The notes below the pieces were generated by a model, which was not told where the DNA came from, made no database searches, and saw nothing but the letters and a program-made list of their open reading frames with translations. DNA of 15,224 nucleotides from positions 1 to 15,224 of the forward strand of contig QNBS01000014.1 of the NCBI GenBank assembly GCA_003644175.1. The letters are read 5' to 3'. This document shows, one piece after another, positions 1-8,500 of the stretch; position 1 is the stretch's first letter; each line of letters opens with the position of its first letter. Made by a program: the position numbers and the translations under genes. Source of the DNA: Planctomycetota bacterium. Lineage in GTDB: Bacteria > Planctomycetota > Phycisphaerae > Sedimentisphaerales > Anaerohalosphaeraceae.

Positions 1-2
1 AG

Positions 3-296
3 GCCTGTAAAGAGATGAACGACTGGCTCAGACGGGTTCGCTGCCTCAGCAACACCAAAGACTGGTGGCCGATACTGGCAGCCAAGCTGCGCGGGCATTA
101 TCAGTATTATGGTGTCAGTGGCAATTCGACAATGATTGGGCAATTTGGCTATGTGACGAAACGGTTACTGCACAAGTGGCTCAATCGTCGCAGCCAGCGG
201 AAGTCATTTACATGGAAACAGTTGGATGACTACCTGGCCCACTACCCATTGCCTCGCCCGCGAATCGTGCATAATTTGTACCAACCGTTGCCGTAA
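3..296 (+). CDS. ltrA: Group II intron reverse transcriptase/maturase, C-terminal part (5' truncated by window edge)
   Basis: The reading frame is open from the first bases of the window, so the protein starts upstream; only the last 97 or so residues are seen. They match the end of bacterial group II intron-encoded proteins: the maturase (domain X) region with the HYQYYGVSGN segment, then a basic tail (KRLLHKWLNRRSQR) and the HYPLPRPRI ending typical of these proteins. The maturase helps the intron RNA fold and splice, and with the upstream reverse transcriptase domain supports retrohoming. No HNH endonuclease motif is visible after domain X, so the protein probably lacks one. The Met at 15 is internal and should not be taken as the start. 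Family assignment is secure; whether the whole protein is functional cannot be judged. Confidence 0.88.
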   Translation, partial: ACKEMNDWLRRVRCLSNTKDWWPILAAKLRGHYQYYGVSGNSTMIGQFGYVTKRLLHKWLNRRSQRKSFTWKQLDDYLAHYPLPRPRIVHNLYQPLP

Positions 297-313
297 AAGT
301 GAGATTGACTGAA

Positions 314-467
314 GAGCCGTGTGCAGGAAATCTGCAAGCACGGTTCTGTGAGGGGCATTGAAGTCGGTCATAAGGTAAAATAGTGTGGCACTCTTGACAC
401 CGAAAGGCAAGAGAAACAGAGAAAACAAATGATACCTAAGTGAAAGACCATAGTATGTCTACTCGAC
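314..467 (+). ncRNA. Group II intron domains V and VI, with an enlarged domain VI
   Basis: Domain V spans 314-347: arms GAGCCGT and the complementary CGGTTCT end, an upper helix GTGCAG/CTGCAAGC and a GAAA-type loop, the canonical 34-nt catalytic hairpin. Domain VI starts at about 350. Its basal helix pairs 350-352 with 462-464, bulged A461 is the candidate branch point, and 353-358 pairs with 455-460 using two G-U pairs. A further helix 366-369/446-449 and inner helix 373-377/433-437 enclose about 55 bases with more possible pairing. Domain VI is usually about 35-45 nt; here it is close to 118 nt. The pairings were found by eye. Confidence 0.75.
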
Positions 468-491
468 CAATTCCAGCCAGGCCCCCAATCC

Positions 492-528
492 ACAATATAC
501 AATCTACAATATACAATCTACAATATAC
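492..528 (+). repeat. 14-bp tandem repeat, about 2.6 copies
   Basis: The unit ACAATATACAATCT occurs at 492-505 and 506-519 and is followed by a partial copy at 520-528. It lies between the intron end and the esterase promoter in a region with no gene. The copies are head to tail without spacers, so it is a simple AT-rich tandem repeat. No function is visible; a role as insertion hotspot or spacer is only a guess. Confidence 0.85.
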
Positions 529-577
529 ACCCCCCAGCCGGAAAACTACCAACCAGATTGGACTTATCGCCTGACAG

Positions 578-606
578 TTGATACAATACCGGGAGGTTGT
601 TATCAA
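578..606 (+). promoter_or_regulatory. Candidate sigma70-type promoter with an overlapping dyad, for the sialate O-acetylesterase gene
   Basis: TTGATA at 578-583 and TATCAA at 601-606 are 17 bases apart, giving a reasonable -35/-10 pair about 35 bases before the chosen start codon. The two hexamers are also the outer ends of an inverted repeat, TTGATACAA (578-586) against TTGTTATCAA (597-606), so a dimeric regulator bound here would cover the promoter. The -10 is not a strong match, and promoter rules for this organism are unknown. Confidence 0.38.
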
Positions 607-641
607 TCATTTGTTGTTTTTGGATCAAGGAGAAAGGTAAT

Positions 642-2174
642 ATGATGAAGAAAACCCCACTTTTGACCGTCGGCCTGCCGGCTGTAATGCTCTTGGCCTC
701 CCTGTCGCCGGCCGAGGTGCGGCTTCCTGCGGTGATCGGCTCCAACATGGTCTTGCAGCAGCAAAGTGAGGCGCCACTATGGGGCTGGGCCGATCCCGGC
801 GAGAAAATCACCATAAGAGCCAAATGGAAAAAGGGAAGAGCCCGCGCCAAGGCCGATGCCGACGGCAAATGGACCGCGTTTCTGACCACCCCAAAAGCGG
901 GCGGCCCGTACACAATCAGGATCAAGGGCGCCAACACAATCAAGCTGGAAAACGTCCTTGTCGGCGAAGTCTGGGTCTGTTCGGGGCAGTCCAATATGCA
1001 GTGGTCCGTGAGCAACTCGAATAACTCCGCAGAAGAAATCGCCGGCGCCCAATACCCCAACATCCGCCTGTTCTATGTTAAGCGCAAAGTCGCAGATACC
1101 CCTCAGGACGATTGCGAAGGCGCGTGGCGGGAATGCTCGCCTGAGACCATACCGGAATTCTCGGCAGTGGCGTACTTCTTCGGCAGAAATCTGCACAAGC
1201 AGCTCGATATTCCCATCGGCCTGATTCACACCAGTTGGGGCGGCACACCCGCAGAGGCATGGACCAGAAGACCCATCCTCGAGGCCAACGAGCAGTTCGC
1301 ACCGATAGTCCGGCGTTATGATAAGATGGTCGCGGCCTACCCGAAAACGCTGGAGGCGTACAATAAGAAGCTTGCCAGGTGGACGGAAGCATCCAAAAGG
1401 GCTAAAGCCGAAGGCAAGCAGCCGCCTGGCAAGCCGCGTCCGCCCAGAGGACCCGGCAACCCGCATACCCCCGGCGGCCTTTACAACGCAATGATCGCGC
1501 CGCTGATCCCATACGCAATCAAAGGCGCCATCTGGTACCAGGGCGAGTCCAACGCAAGCCGGGCATACCAGTATCGCACGCTGTTTCCCGCCATGATCAA
1601 AAACTGGCGAGATGACTGGAAGCAGGGCGATTTCCCCTTCTACTTCGTGCAGATCGCCCCGTACAAAAACCAGAACCCCGAAATCCGCGAAGCGCAGTTA
1701 ATCGCCATGAAGAATACCGCAAACACGGGAATGGTCGTAACCACCGACATCGGCAACCCCGACAATATCCATCCCAAAAACAAGCAGGATGTCGGCAAGC
1801 GCCTGGCCCTGTGGGCGATGGCAAAGACCTATGGCCGGCAGGACATTGTCTACTCGGGCCCGATCTACAAAGGCATGAAAGTCGAAGGCGACAAGATCCG
1901 CATCTTCTTCGACCACATCGGCGGCGGCCTCGTCGCAAAGGATGGCCCACTAACGCACTTTGCCATAGCCAAAAAAGAAGGCGACTTCGTACCGGCAACC
2001 GCCGTCATCGACGGAGACACAGTTGTAGTATCAAGCGACAATGTAAAAGAACCCGCCGACGTACGATTCGGATGGCAAAACACCCCAGAGCCAAACCTCT
2101 TCAACAAGGAAGGCCTGCCCGCATCACCGTTTAGAACCGACGACCGAAAAGGAATAACCCACGGCATCCTGTAA
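642..2174 (+). CDS. Secreted sialate O-acetylesterase (SGNH/GDSL-type hydrolase)
   Basis: Predicted to remove O-acetyl esters from sialic acids or related acetylated sugars of host or environmental glycans, outside the cytoplasm. The 510-residue product starts with a signal peptide (MMKKTPLLTVG then a hydrophobic core to about residue 24). The catalytic blocks of the family are all present: block I SGQSNM with Ser117, a conserved WYQGESN at 298-304, and the DxxH motif D374-N-I-H377. The N-terminal beta-rich region (VIGSNMVLQQ...) is usual for this family. I chose ATG 642 because AAGGAG at 627-632 sits nine bases upstream; the frame is open to 597 but those extra residues lack an RBS and would spoil the signal peptide. 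The gene stands alone on its strand. Sugar specificity cannot be read from sequence, and xylan or other acetyl esters are possible substrates. Confidence 0.9.
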   Translation: MMKKTPLLTVGLPAVMLLASLSPAEVRLPAVIGSNMVLQQQSEAPLWGWADPGEKITIRAKWKKGRARAKADADGKWTAFLTTPKAGGPYTIRIKGANTIKLENVLVGEVWVCSGQSNMQWSVSNSNNSAEEIAGAQYPNIRLFYVKRKVADTPQDDCEGAWRECSPETIPEFSAVAYFFGRNLHKQLDIPIGLIHTSWGGTPAEAWTRRPILEANEQFAPIVRRYDKMVAAYPKTLEAYNKKLARWTEASKRAKAEGKQPPGKPRPPRGPGNPHTPGGLYNAMIAPLIPYAIKGAIWYQGESNASRAYQYRTLFPAMIKNWRDDWKQGDFPFYFVQIAPYKNQNPEIREAQLIAMKNTANTGMVVTTDIGNPDNIHPKNKQDVGKRLALWAMAKTYGRQDIVYSGPIYKGMKVEGDKIRIFFDHIGGGLVAKDGPLTHFAIAKKEGDFVPATAVIDGDTVVVSSDNVKEPADVRFGWQNTPEPNLFNKEGLPASPFRTDDRKGITHGIL

Positions 2175-2256
2175 AAACTCATAATAGCAATAAACGTAGA
2201 TCAATAAAGTTGACGACTGGCCGAAACCCAAAAGCAACGCACCATGCGCGGCGCGC

Positions 2257-2287
2257 AAAAAAGGAGCCGTTCCTCCGAACCGGCCCC
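2257..2287 (-). terminator. Candidate intrinsic terminator read on the minus strand
   Basis: Bases 2263-2272 pair with 2277-2287 (nine or so base pairs, one mismatch, one bulge, CTCC loop). On the plus strand the stem is preceded by A6 (2257-2262), which is a T6 tract just after the stem when read on the minus strand. No minus-strand gene is seen upstream of it, so its customer is unknown. Confidence 0.35.
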
Positions 2288-2292
2288 TAAAA

Positions 2293-2322
2293 GTACCTTC
2301 GCAGGTACGTAATATCTGTTTT
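2293..2322 (+). terminator. Possible terminator of the esterase gene
   Basis: A perfect six-pair stem, GTACCT at 2293-2298 and AGGTAC at 2303-2308 with a four-base TCGC loop, lies about 120 bases after the esterase stop. A T5 run follows at 2318-2322, nine bases after the stem, which is further than in a classic intrinsic terminator. The call is therefore weak. Confidence 0.3.
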
Positions 2323-2482
2323 TCCGTGATGCAATTTACCTCAGCAGCCTGATATAGTCCTTTCTCTTGCAATGGACATGCCACAAAACAGGCAAGGTTT
2401 GCCCCGGCGACCCTTCGCTTAGATAACTTATTCTCTTAAAAGTACTTATAACCACCAGACGCCGAACCGCGACGGTCAAAAT

Positions 2483-2515
2483 AACCCTCCGCCGTGAATC
2501 CGGGTTGTTTTTTTT
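2483..2515 (+). terminator. Weak candidate intrinsic terminator
   Basis: AACCC (2483-2487) pairs with GGGTT (2502-2506) across a 14-base loop and is followed one base later by T8 (2508-2515). The T tract is good but the stem is short, so this could also be a chance run. It would be a second stop for transcripts leaving the esterase gene. Confidence 0.3.
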
Positions 2516-2845
2516 CAACATGCCCCTCCCCCCGGCGACAAAGCACAACCTGCAGAACTTCGTAAGGCCTTATGGGACAGCAGATTCGGCAAATGTTTAA
2601 GAAACGCAACACGATTGTTTACTTTATGCAAGGCGCCTCATCGCCGGCGCCCCAAATCCCGCCGGCGCCGTGGCAGCTTTGCCCTTTGAGATTGCGACAA
2701 TAAGGCTCCAATTGGACGGAGGCAAACAGCCCGCCGGCGACGGGTATGCAGACATGTGGGGGCGTTTTTTTTAACTGAGCGGTTGCAGAGGTCGATAAGT
2801 GTGGATGCATCGTATGGGGTTTCTTGTTGATTGGGGGACAACTGC

Positions 2846-4837
2846 GTGGAAGAGCTTTTCGACAGCAGGTCGATCTTGAAGTCGAGGCCGGGCAATGCCG
2901 GTCAAGCTTGCCAACCATCCGATACACTGCATCGACGCGCCGCGTGCGGTTTGGTGATTGGGCTGGCGTTGTCGGTTCTTGTGTCGGGCGCCTTTGCCGG
3001 CCAGACCAAGTGGCAGGCGCAGGAGGACGCCGAGTTCGGTCTTTTCGGGCTGCCGTTTGAAGAGGTCATGGATATCGAGGTGATCTCGCCGACGCGTGAG
3101 GCCGGCCAGGACGTGTTTACGTCGCCGGCGGCGATCTATGTGATCACACAGGAGGAGATACGGCGAAGCGGGCTTGACATACTGCCGGAGTGGTTTCGGC
3201 TGTCGCCGGGCGTGCATGTCGGGCATATCAATGCCAACACATGGGGTATCGCGATCCGCGGGCTTAACGCCGAGTTCAATAACCGGCTTCTCGTCCTGAT
3301 TGACGGGCGGAGCATCTATACGCCGCGATTCGGGGGCGTGGATTGGGATATGCACAATCTGCCCCTCGACATTATCGACCGGATCGAGGTGATTCGCGGA
3401 CCCGGCGGGACGCTGTGGGGCGCCAATGCATTTGACGGCGTGATTAATATTATTACCAAGCCGGCGTCGGAGACACAGGGCAGTCTTTTTTCAGCCGGCG
3501 GAGGCAGTGAGCATCAGGCGAGCACGGTCGGGCGGCACGGGGGACGGATCGGCGATGACGGCCATTATCGTGTATACGGGATGTATGACATCTACGACGA
3601 TCTGAAACTGTCCGGCGGTTCCGACGCCGCCGATGAATGGTGGTCGGGTCGATGGGGGTATCGGCTTGATTTCGGCGGAGACGAAGACGCCGACAGGTTC
3701 ACGCTGCAGGGGGACTTTAATTACAATCGGCGGCACACCGCGCCGCCGTTTCTGGTAGCGCCTGATAAGGCAGAGGCATATGGGACCAATGTCCTGGGGC
3801 GGTGGACACGAATTCTGGACGATGATTCAGAACTTGCACTACAGGTATATTATGACATGACCGATCGCAAGGGCTTCATTGTGGAGGAGGAGCGGCATGT
3901 AGGCGATATTGAGTTCCAGCACACCTTTGTTCCCGCCGAAGGCCATCGCATGGTTTGGGGCGTCGGCTATCGTGTGGACAGCGACGATGTGAGCGACACA
4001 GCGTTGACGGAAGTCGGCCAACCACGAAAGACGAGACAGACGCTCAGTGCGTTTGTGCAGGATAGTTTCTATCTTTCGCCTGACTTGCTCAGGCTTATTT
4101 TAGGCTCGAAATTCGAGCGAAATCAGTTTACCGGATTTGAATACCAGCCCAGCGCACGACTCGTCTATACGCCCGACGCCCGGCACACTTTCTGGGGTTC
4201 CATATCGCGTGCGGTCAGGACGCCCACTCGGGGCGAGGACGATTTTATCAGTGCAGGCATCGTTTTTCCGAATAAGGACCTTGATAGCGAAGAACTGACC
4301 GCTTATGAGTTGGGTTATCGCTACAAGCCGAACCGGCGTTTCTCCCTCGATCTGACATTGTTTGCGAATCATTATGATGATCTGATAAACCGTTCTCCTG
4401 CGGACCTTACCCTGCGTAATCTGACCGACGGCGAGGCGCATGGCGTCGAAATAGCAAGCTGTTGGCAGGTCAATGATAAATGGCGTCTGGTGGCCAATTA
4501 TACATTTTTTGACCTGGAGCTTCACGGCGTCAATGAAATCGACGAAGGCGCCTTTCCGAACAATATGGCGAGTATCCGCTCATTTATGGACATCGGCGAC
4601 AAGCTCGAACTCAACAGTTCGTTGTATTATACCGACAGCGTATCGCGATGGGCGGCGCCTTCCGGCGTGCGTCTCGATGCAGGTCTTGTGTACCGACCCG
4701 GAAAAAACCTTGAATTCAGCGTGGTTGGACAGTATTTATTAGATAGTCAACAGGGCCCCGAGATGACGGCTCGGAATACGAGCCAGATGGTTGAACCCCA
4801 GCGTGCGGTATTCGCCCATGTTACGTATAAGTTTTGA
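2846..4837 (+). CDS. TonB-dependent outer-membrane receptor
   Basis: An energy-coupled outer-membrane gated channel or signal receptor. After a long basic N-region comes a signal peptide core (CGLVIGLALSVLVSGAFA), then the plug domain: PAAIYVITQEEIRRSG, the LSPGV block, IAIRGLN, LVLIDGRSIYTP and the IDRIEVIRGPGGTLWGANA core with the VINIITK end. The remainder is a beta-barrel ending in ...HVTYKF, the terminal Phe needed for barrel insertion. About 660 residues is normal. A segment like a TonB box (EEVMDIEVIS) precedes the plug. There is no ATG start: I chose GTG 2846, with GGGGGA 2833-2838 seven bases upstream; TTG 2831 or TTG 2876 are alternatives. It is followed 18 bases later by a YfiR gene and then a CHASE8 kinase, an arrangement that suggests sensing rather than plain uptake. 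The ligand is unknown. Confidence 0.9.
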   Translation: MEELFDSRSILKSRPGNAGQACQPSDTLHRRAACGLVIGLALSVLVSGAFAGQTKWQAQEDAEFGLFGLPFEEVMDIEVISPTREAGQDVFTSPAAIYVITQEEIRRSGLDILPEWFRLSPGVHVGHINANTWGIAIRGLNAEFNNRLLVLIDGRSIYTPRFGGVDWDMHNLPLDIIDRIEVIRGPGGTLWGANAFDGVINIITKPASETQGSLFSAGGGSEHQASTVGRHGGRIGDDGHYRVYGMYDIYDDLKLSGGSDAADEWWSGRWGYRLDFGGDEDADRFTLQGDFNYNRRHTAPPFLVAPDKAEAYGTNVLGRWTRILDDDSELALQVYYDMTDRKGFIVEEERHVGDIEFQHTFVPAEGHRMVWGVGYRVDSDDVSDTALTEVGQPRKTRQTLSAFVQDSFYLSPDLLRLILGSKFERNQFTGFEYQPSARLVYTPDARHTFWGSISRAVRTPTRGEDDFISAGIVFPNKDLDSEELTAYELGYRYKPNRRFSLDLTLFANHYDDLINRSPADLTLRNLTDGEAHGVEIASCWQVNDKWRLVANYTFFDLELHGVNEIDEGAFPNNMASIRSFMDIGDKLELNSSLYYTDSVSRWAAPSGVRLDAGLVYRPGKNLEFSVVGQYLLDSQQGPEMTARNTSQMVEPQRAVFAHVTYKF

Positions 4838-4855
4838 TATTAAAGTACTCAGTGG

Positions 4856-5599
4856 ATGAGAACCTCTAAGACCATGTATCCTGTCGGCGCAAACATCATC
4901 GCCGCCAAGAAGCTCAGACCGGTCGGGGCATTACTGATTGGTGTGCTGGGGGTTCTGTGCGGCATTGTCAACTCAGGGGAAACGGGCGGATACATGCGGA
5001 CTGCCGGCGGCAGGCAGGCGACGGAGTATCAGATCAAGGCGGTATATCTTTATAATTTTCTGCTTTTCGTGGAGTGGCCCAAGTCGGGCGGCGATGAGAA
5101 AAAGGACTCCGGCGGCGCAGGGAAGATCGACGGCGACAGGCCCATCATAATCGGGATCGTGGGAAAGGATCCTTTTGGGGAGAGTTTCAGGGAGGTTGAG
5201 GGCAAACCGGTGTCGGCAGGTAAGAGGCGGCTGGAGGTTAAACGATTCGGGCGATACAGGAGGAATACGGATATGAGAGGATGCGACCTCTTGTTTGTCT
5301 GTGAATCGGAGAAGAAGTATTTTTCTGAGATACTCAGGCCGCTGAAGAGAAAACCCGTTCTTACGGTCGGTGAGTGGAGCGGTTTTCTGAAAGCGGGAGG
5401 GATGATTAATCTGGTGAAGGTTAAGAACAGGATACGCTGGGAGATCAACCGGACGCCGGTGAAGAAGGCGCAGCTCAAGATAAGTGCGCAGCTTCTTCGC
5501 AATGCGACGCGGGTCGTGGAGATTCCAAAACTCAAGGAAAACAGGCCCGCCGGGAAAACAACAGGGCGCAGGGGCAGTGAAGGAGGCGGCAGAAAGTGA
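4856..5599 (+). CDS. YfiR/DUF4154-family periplasmic protein
   Basis: YfiR proteins are periplasmic regulators that hold a membrane enzyme with a CHASE8 sensor inactive until an envelope signal relieves them. The family signature is clear: EYQIKAVYLYNFLLFVEWP at residues 57-75, IGIVGKDPFG, the CDLLFVCESE segment with Cys143 and Cys149, the PVLTVGEWSGFLKAGGMI stretch, and IRWEINRTPVKKAQLKISAQLL towards the end. A hydrophobic export segment lies at about residues 24-38. The extreme C-terminus is a basic, Gly-rich tail not typical of the family. The start at 4856 has a poor RBS; ATG 4874 is an alternative. The stop overlaps the kinase start by four bases (GTGA), so the two are translationally coupled and very likely act together. 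The function is inferred from the YfiBNR paradigm, not shown here. Confidence 0.88.
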   Translation: MRTSKTMYPVGANIIAAKKLRPVGALLIGVLGVLCGIVNSGETGGYMRTAGGRQATEYQIKAVYLYNFLLFVEWPKSGGDEKKDSGGAGKIDGDRPIIIGIVGKDPFGESFREVEGKPVSAGKRRLEVKRFGRYRRNTDMRGCDLLFVCESEKKYFSEILRPLKRKPVLTVGEWSGFLKAGGMINLVKVKNRIRWEINRTPVKKAQLKISAQLLRNATRVVEIPKLKENRPAGKTTGRRGSEGGGRK

Positions 5600-8500
5600 A
5601 TCGCTTAAAGGCCAAATTTCATACATGGACGATCAGGACCAAGCTGACGTTGATCATGATGGCGACGAGCGCCGTGGCGGTGGGTGTGGGCTGCGCCATC
5701 TTTGCTGTTTTTACGGCGTATGTCCTGCGGCAGGAACATGTGCGGGATCTGCATAATCTCGCCGACGTGATCGGCCGCAACAGCCAGGCGGCGTTGAAAT
5801 TCGACATTCCCGAAGATGCCGCCAGGAACCTGGCCACACTGGAAACGGACGAATCGATCGTATTTGCCTGTATCTTTGATTTGCAGGGCAGGGTCCTTGC
5901 GATCTACCGTCAGCAAGGTCAGCCTGAGTCGCTCGCGCCGCCGGTACTCAAGCCGGAGGGGCATGAATTCGACGGTCCGATCCTGAAGATATTCGAGGAC
6001 GTGGAAATGAATGGCGAGGTGATCGCGCGGCTGTGCATTCAGGATGACCGCCGGGAAGAAAAGGCCCAGTTGGGACGCAGCATAGCGACCATGTTCATGG
6101 TGATGGCCGTATCGCTGCTTGCTGCGTATCTTATTTCGTGGCGACTTCAGAGGCCTATTTCCCGTCCGATCCTGTCGCTTGCAGCTACGGCGGCGGATAT
6201 TGCGGCGAGAAAGGACTATTCGATTCGTGCGGTAAAAGAAAGCGAAGACGAGATCGGAACGCTGATCGATTCGTTTAACGATATGTTGGCCCAGATTCAG
6301 CGGAACGAGGAAGTTATTCGCACCAGCGAGGAGCATTTCCGCGACTTCTTCCAGAACGCACCGATCGGCTTCCATATTTTCGGGCCGAACCGTCTGATTA
6401 TCGATATCAACGAAGCCGAGCTTGCCATGACAGGATACGAGCGGGATGAAATAGTCAACAAGAAGACGTGGGCCGACCTGGTTGTCGATGAGCAGCAGGA
6501 GATGTTCGAGCAGCACTGGAAGGATATAATTACCAGTGGCGAGGCGCGGAACCTCGAGTATACCGTGGTTCACAAGGACGGTCATCATGTGGATGTGGTC
6601 CTGAATGCTTCTGCGCGATTCGACGAAGAGGGCAATCTCATTAACACGCGAGGCAGTGTGCTGGACATCAGCGAGCGCAAGCGGATGACGGCGCAAGTAC
6701 GCCAGTCGCAACAGATGCTCAAAACTGTTCTTGACACGATCGCTGTCCGGGTTTTCTGGAAGGATACCGATCTTAATTTCCTTGGCTGCAATCAACTCTT
6801 TGCCGACGACGGCGGCGTGGCCAGGCCGGAGGAAATTATCGGAAAGAGCGATTTCGATATGGCGTGGAAAGCCCAGGCCGAGTCGTATCGTCGGGATGAT
6901 CGCCAGGTCATGGAATCCGGTGAGAGCAAGCTCAACTATGAGGAACCGCAAACTACTCCTGAAGGCAGGAATATATGGCTGAGCACCAGCAAGATTCCGC
7001 TGCGGGACGACAAAGGCGACATCATAGGTATGCTGGGAACGTATGAGGACATCACTGACCGCAAGCGGGCGGATCTGGCGCTTCGTTTGAGCGAGCAGCG
7101 GTTTCGCGCCATAGCGGACTATACCTACAACTGGGAGCTTTGGATAAGTCCGACGGGAGGCGTATTGTGGACGAATCCCGCCGTTGAGCGAATAACGGGC
7201 TACAGCGTTGCCGAATGTATGGCGATGACGGATTATCTCGGATCACTTGTCGTTGAAGAAGACCGGGCGATGGCTATGGAGGCAAAAGAGAAAGGGTTGA
7301 AGGAGGAGCGGGGCCGGATGGAGTGTCGGATCCGCCGCAAAGATGGAAAAGTGATCTGGGTGGCGTCTTCGTGGCAGCCTATTTACGACAACAAAGGTGT
7401 ATGGCAGGGGCAGCGGGTAAGTGTGCGCGACATCACCGATCGCAAAAACGCCGAAGAAAGGCTTGCTGAAAGCAGGGAGCGATTCCGCAGTCTCGTCGAA
7501 ACGACGAGCGACTGGATATGGGAGACCGACCGCGACGGCGTCTATACTTATGTAAGTCCCAAGGTAAAGGATTTGCTGGGATATGATCCCGATGAACTTT
7601 TGGGCAAAACGCCGTTCGATAATATGCCGTCGGAGGAAGCGGCGCGAGTGTCCGGGGTGCTTGAAGAGATTCGTCTTGCCCAGAAACCGTTTCAGGCGAT
7701 GGAGAATGTCAATCTGCACAAAGACGGTCGAAAAGTGATCCTGGAAACGAGCGGCGTGCCTGTTTACGATGCATACGGCAACTTCTGCGGCTACCGGGGC
7801 ATCGGCCGCGATATCACCGACCGCAAGCGTCTGTTGCAGATTCTCGAAGCCAAGAATCGCGAACTGGAAAGCATAGTGTATACAAGTTCGCATGACCTTC
7901 GTTCGACGATTGTCAACGTGCAGGGCTTCAGTTCCGAACTATCGGTTACCTGCGAGCATCTGTTGGGCCTGCTCGAGGATATCCCCCTGCCGCACGAAAA
8001 GCTGAAAGAGGAATTAACGACGATTTTGCAGGAAGAGATTCCCACGGAATTGAAGTACATCGCCACCAGCGCAAACAAAATGGACATGTTGATCAAGGGA
8101 CTCCTCAAGCTGTCGCGATTAGGCCAGGTGGAGATGAAGATGGAGCATATAGACATGAATGCGCTGATGACCGAAGTGATCGACAGCATGCAATATCAGA
8201 TTCAACAGGCCGGCGCCGAGGTTCGTGTGGACCGGCTGCCCGACTGCATGGCCGATGCGGGACAGATGACTCAGATATTCTGGAACCTCATCGACAACGC
8301 GCTAAAATACCGCGATAGCGAAAGGCAATGTACGATCGAGATTTCCGGTTCGGTGAAGGAGGATATGAGCGTCTACTGTGTGGCGGACAATGGCTGCGGT
8401 ATCCCGCCTCGCCACCAGAAGAATATCTTCGAGGTGTTCCACCGCCTCGAGCCGGAAGGCGCCGTTGGCGGCGAAGGGCTCGGGCTGTCGATCATACGGC

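Larger units (their letters stand above)
1..467 (+). mobile_element. Group II intron, 3' portion (5' part lies outside the window)
   Basis: The window opens inside a retroelement. The maturase C-terminus (stop at 294-296) is followed 17 bases later by a 34-nt group II domain V (314-347) and then a domain VI whose basal helix closes on a TACTCGAC-type 3' end. I place the intron's last base at C467 because 350-352 (GAG) pairs with 462-464 (CTC), A461 is left bulged seven bases from the end, and 353-358 pairs with 455-460. The 3' exon would begin at 468. The 5' half of the intron (domains I-IV and the reverse transcriptase) is to the left and not visible, so it cannot be said whether the element is complete or mobile. 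The exact 3' splice site is inferred from folding by eye. Confidence 0.82.
2175..2845. other. Gene-poor intergenic region with several hairpins
   Basis: No reading frame here has a plausible start, RBS or recognisable protein. The stretch contains small hairpins near 2257-2308, a T8 run after a weak hairpin at 2483-2515, GC-rich CCGGCGCC/GCCGGCGG repeats around 2641-2670 and 2730-2745, and a second T8 run at 2765-2772. The right end must hold the promoter of the TonB receptor operon, but I could not pick out a convincing -35/-10 pair. Confidence 0.6.

Noticed and set aside
492..528. Possible CRISPR array
   Set aside because: Units are 14 bp, adjacent and without spacers, and no cas gene is near.
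597..641. Upstream start for the esterase
   Set aside because: It would put a non-signal-like sequence before the signal peptide and has no RBS, whereas ATG 642 has AAGGAG at good spacing.
777..1466. Minus-strand frame of 229 codons
   Set aside because: Antisense to the sialate O-acetylesterase, whose catalytic motifs are intact in the plus frame.
2124..2548. Overlapping minus-strand frames in the gap after the esterase
   Set aside because: Low-complexity, no RBS, no known motif; crossed by hairpins and T runs, so treated as non-coding.
2619..3355. Minus-strand frames across the start of the TonB receptor
   Set aside because: Rich in Arg and Pro from GC-rich antisense sequence; the receptor plug domain on the plus strand is unmistakable.
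5605..6951. Long minus-strand reading frame of 448 codons
   Set aside because: It is antisense to the intact histidine kinase, has no recognisable domain or RBS, and arises from codon bias of the real gene.
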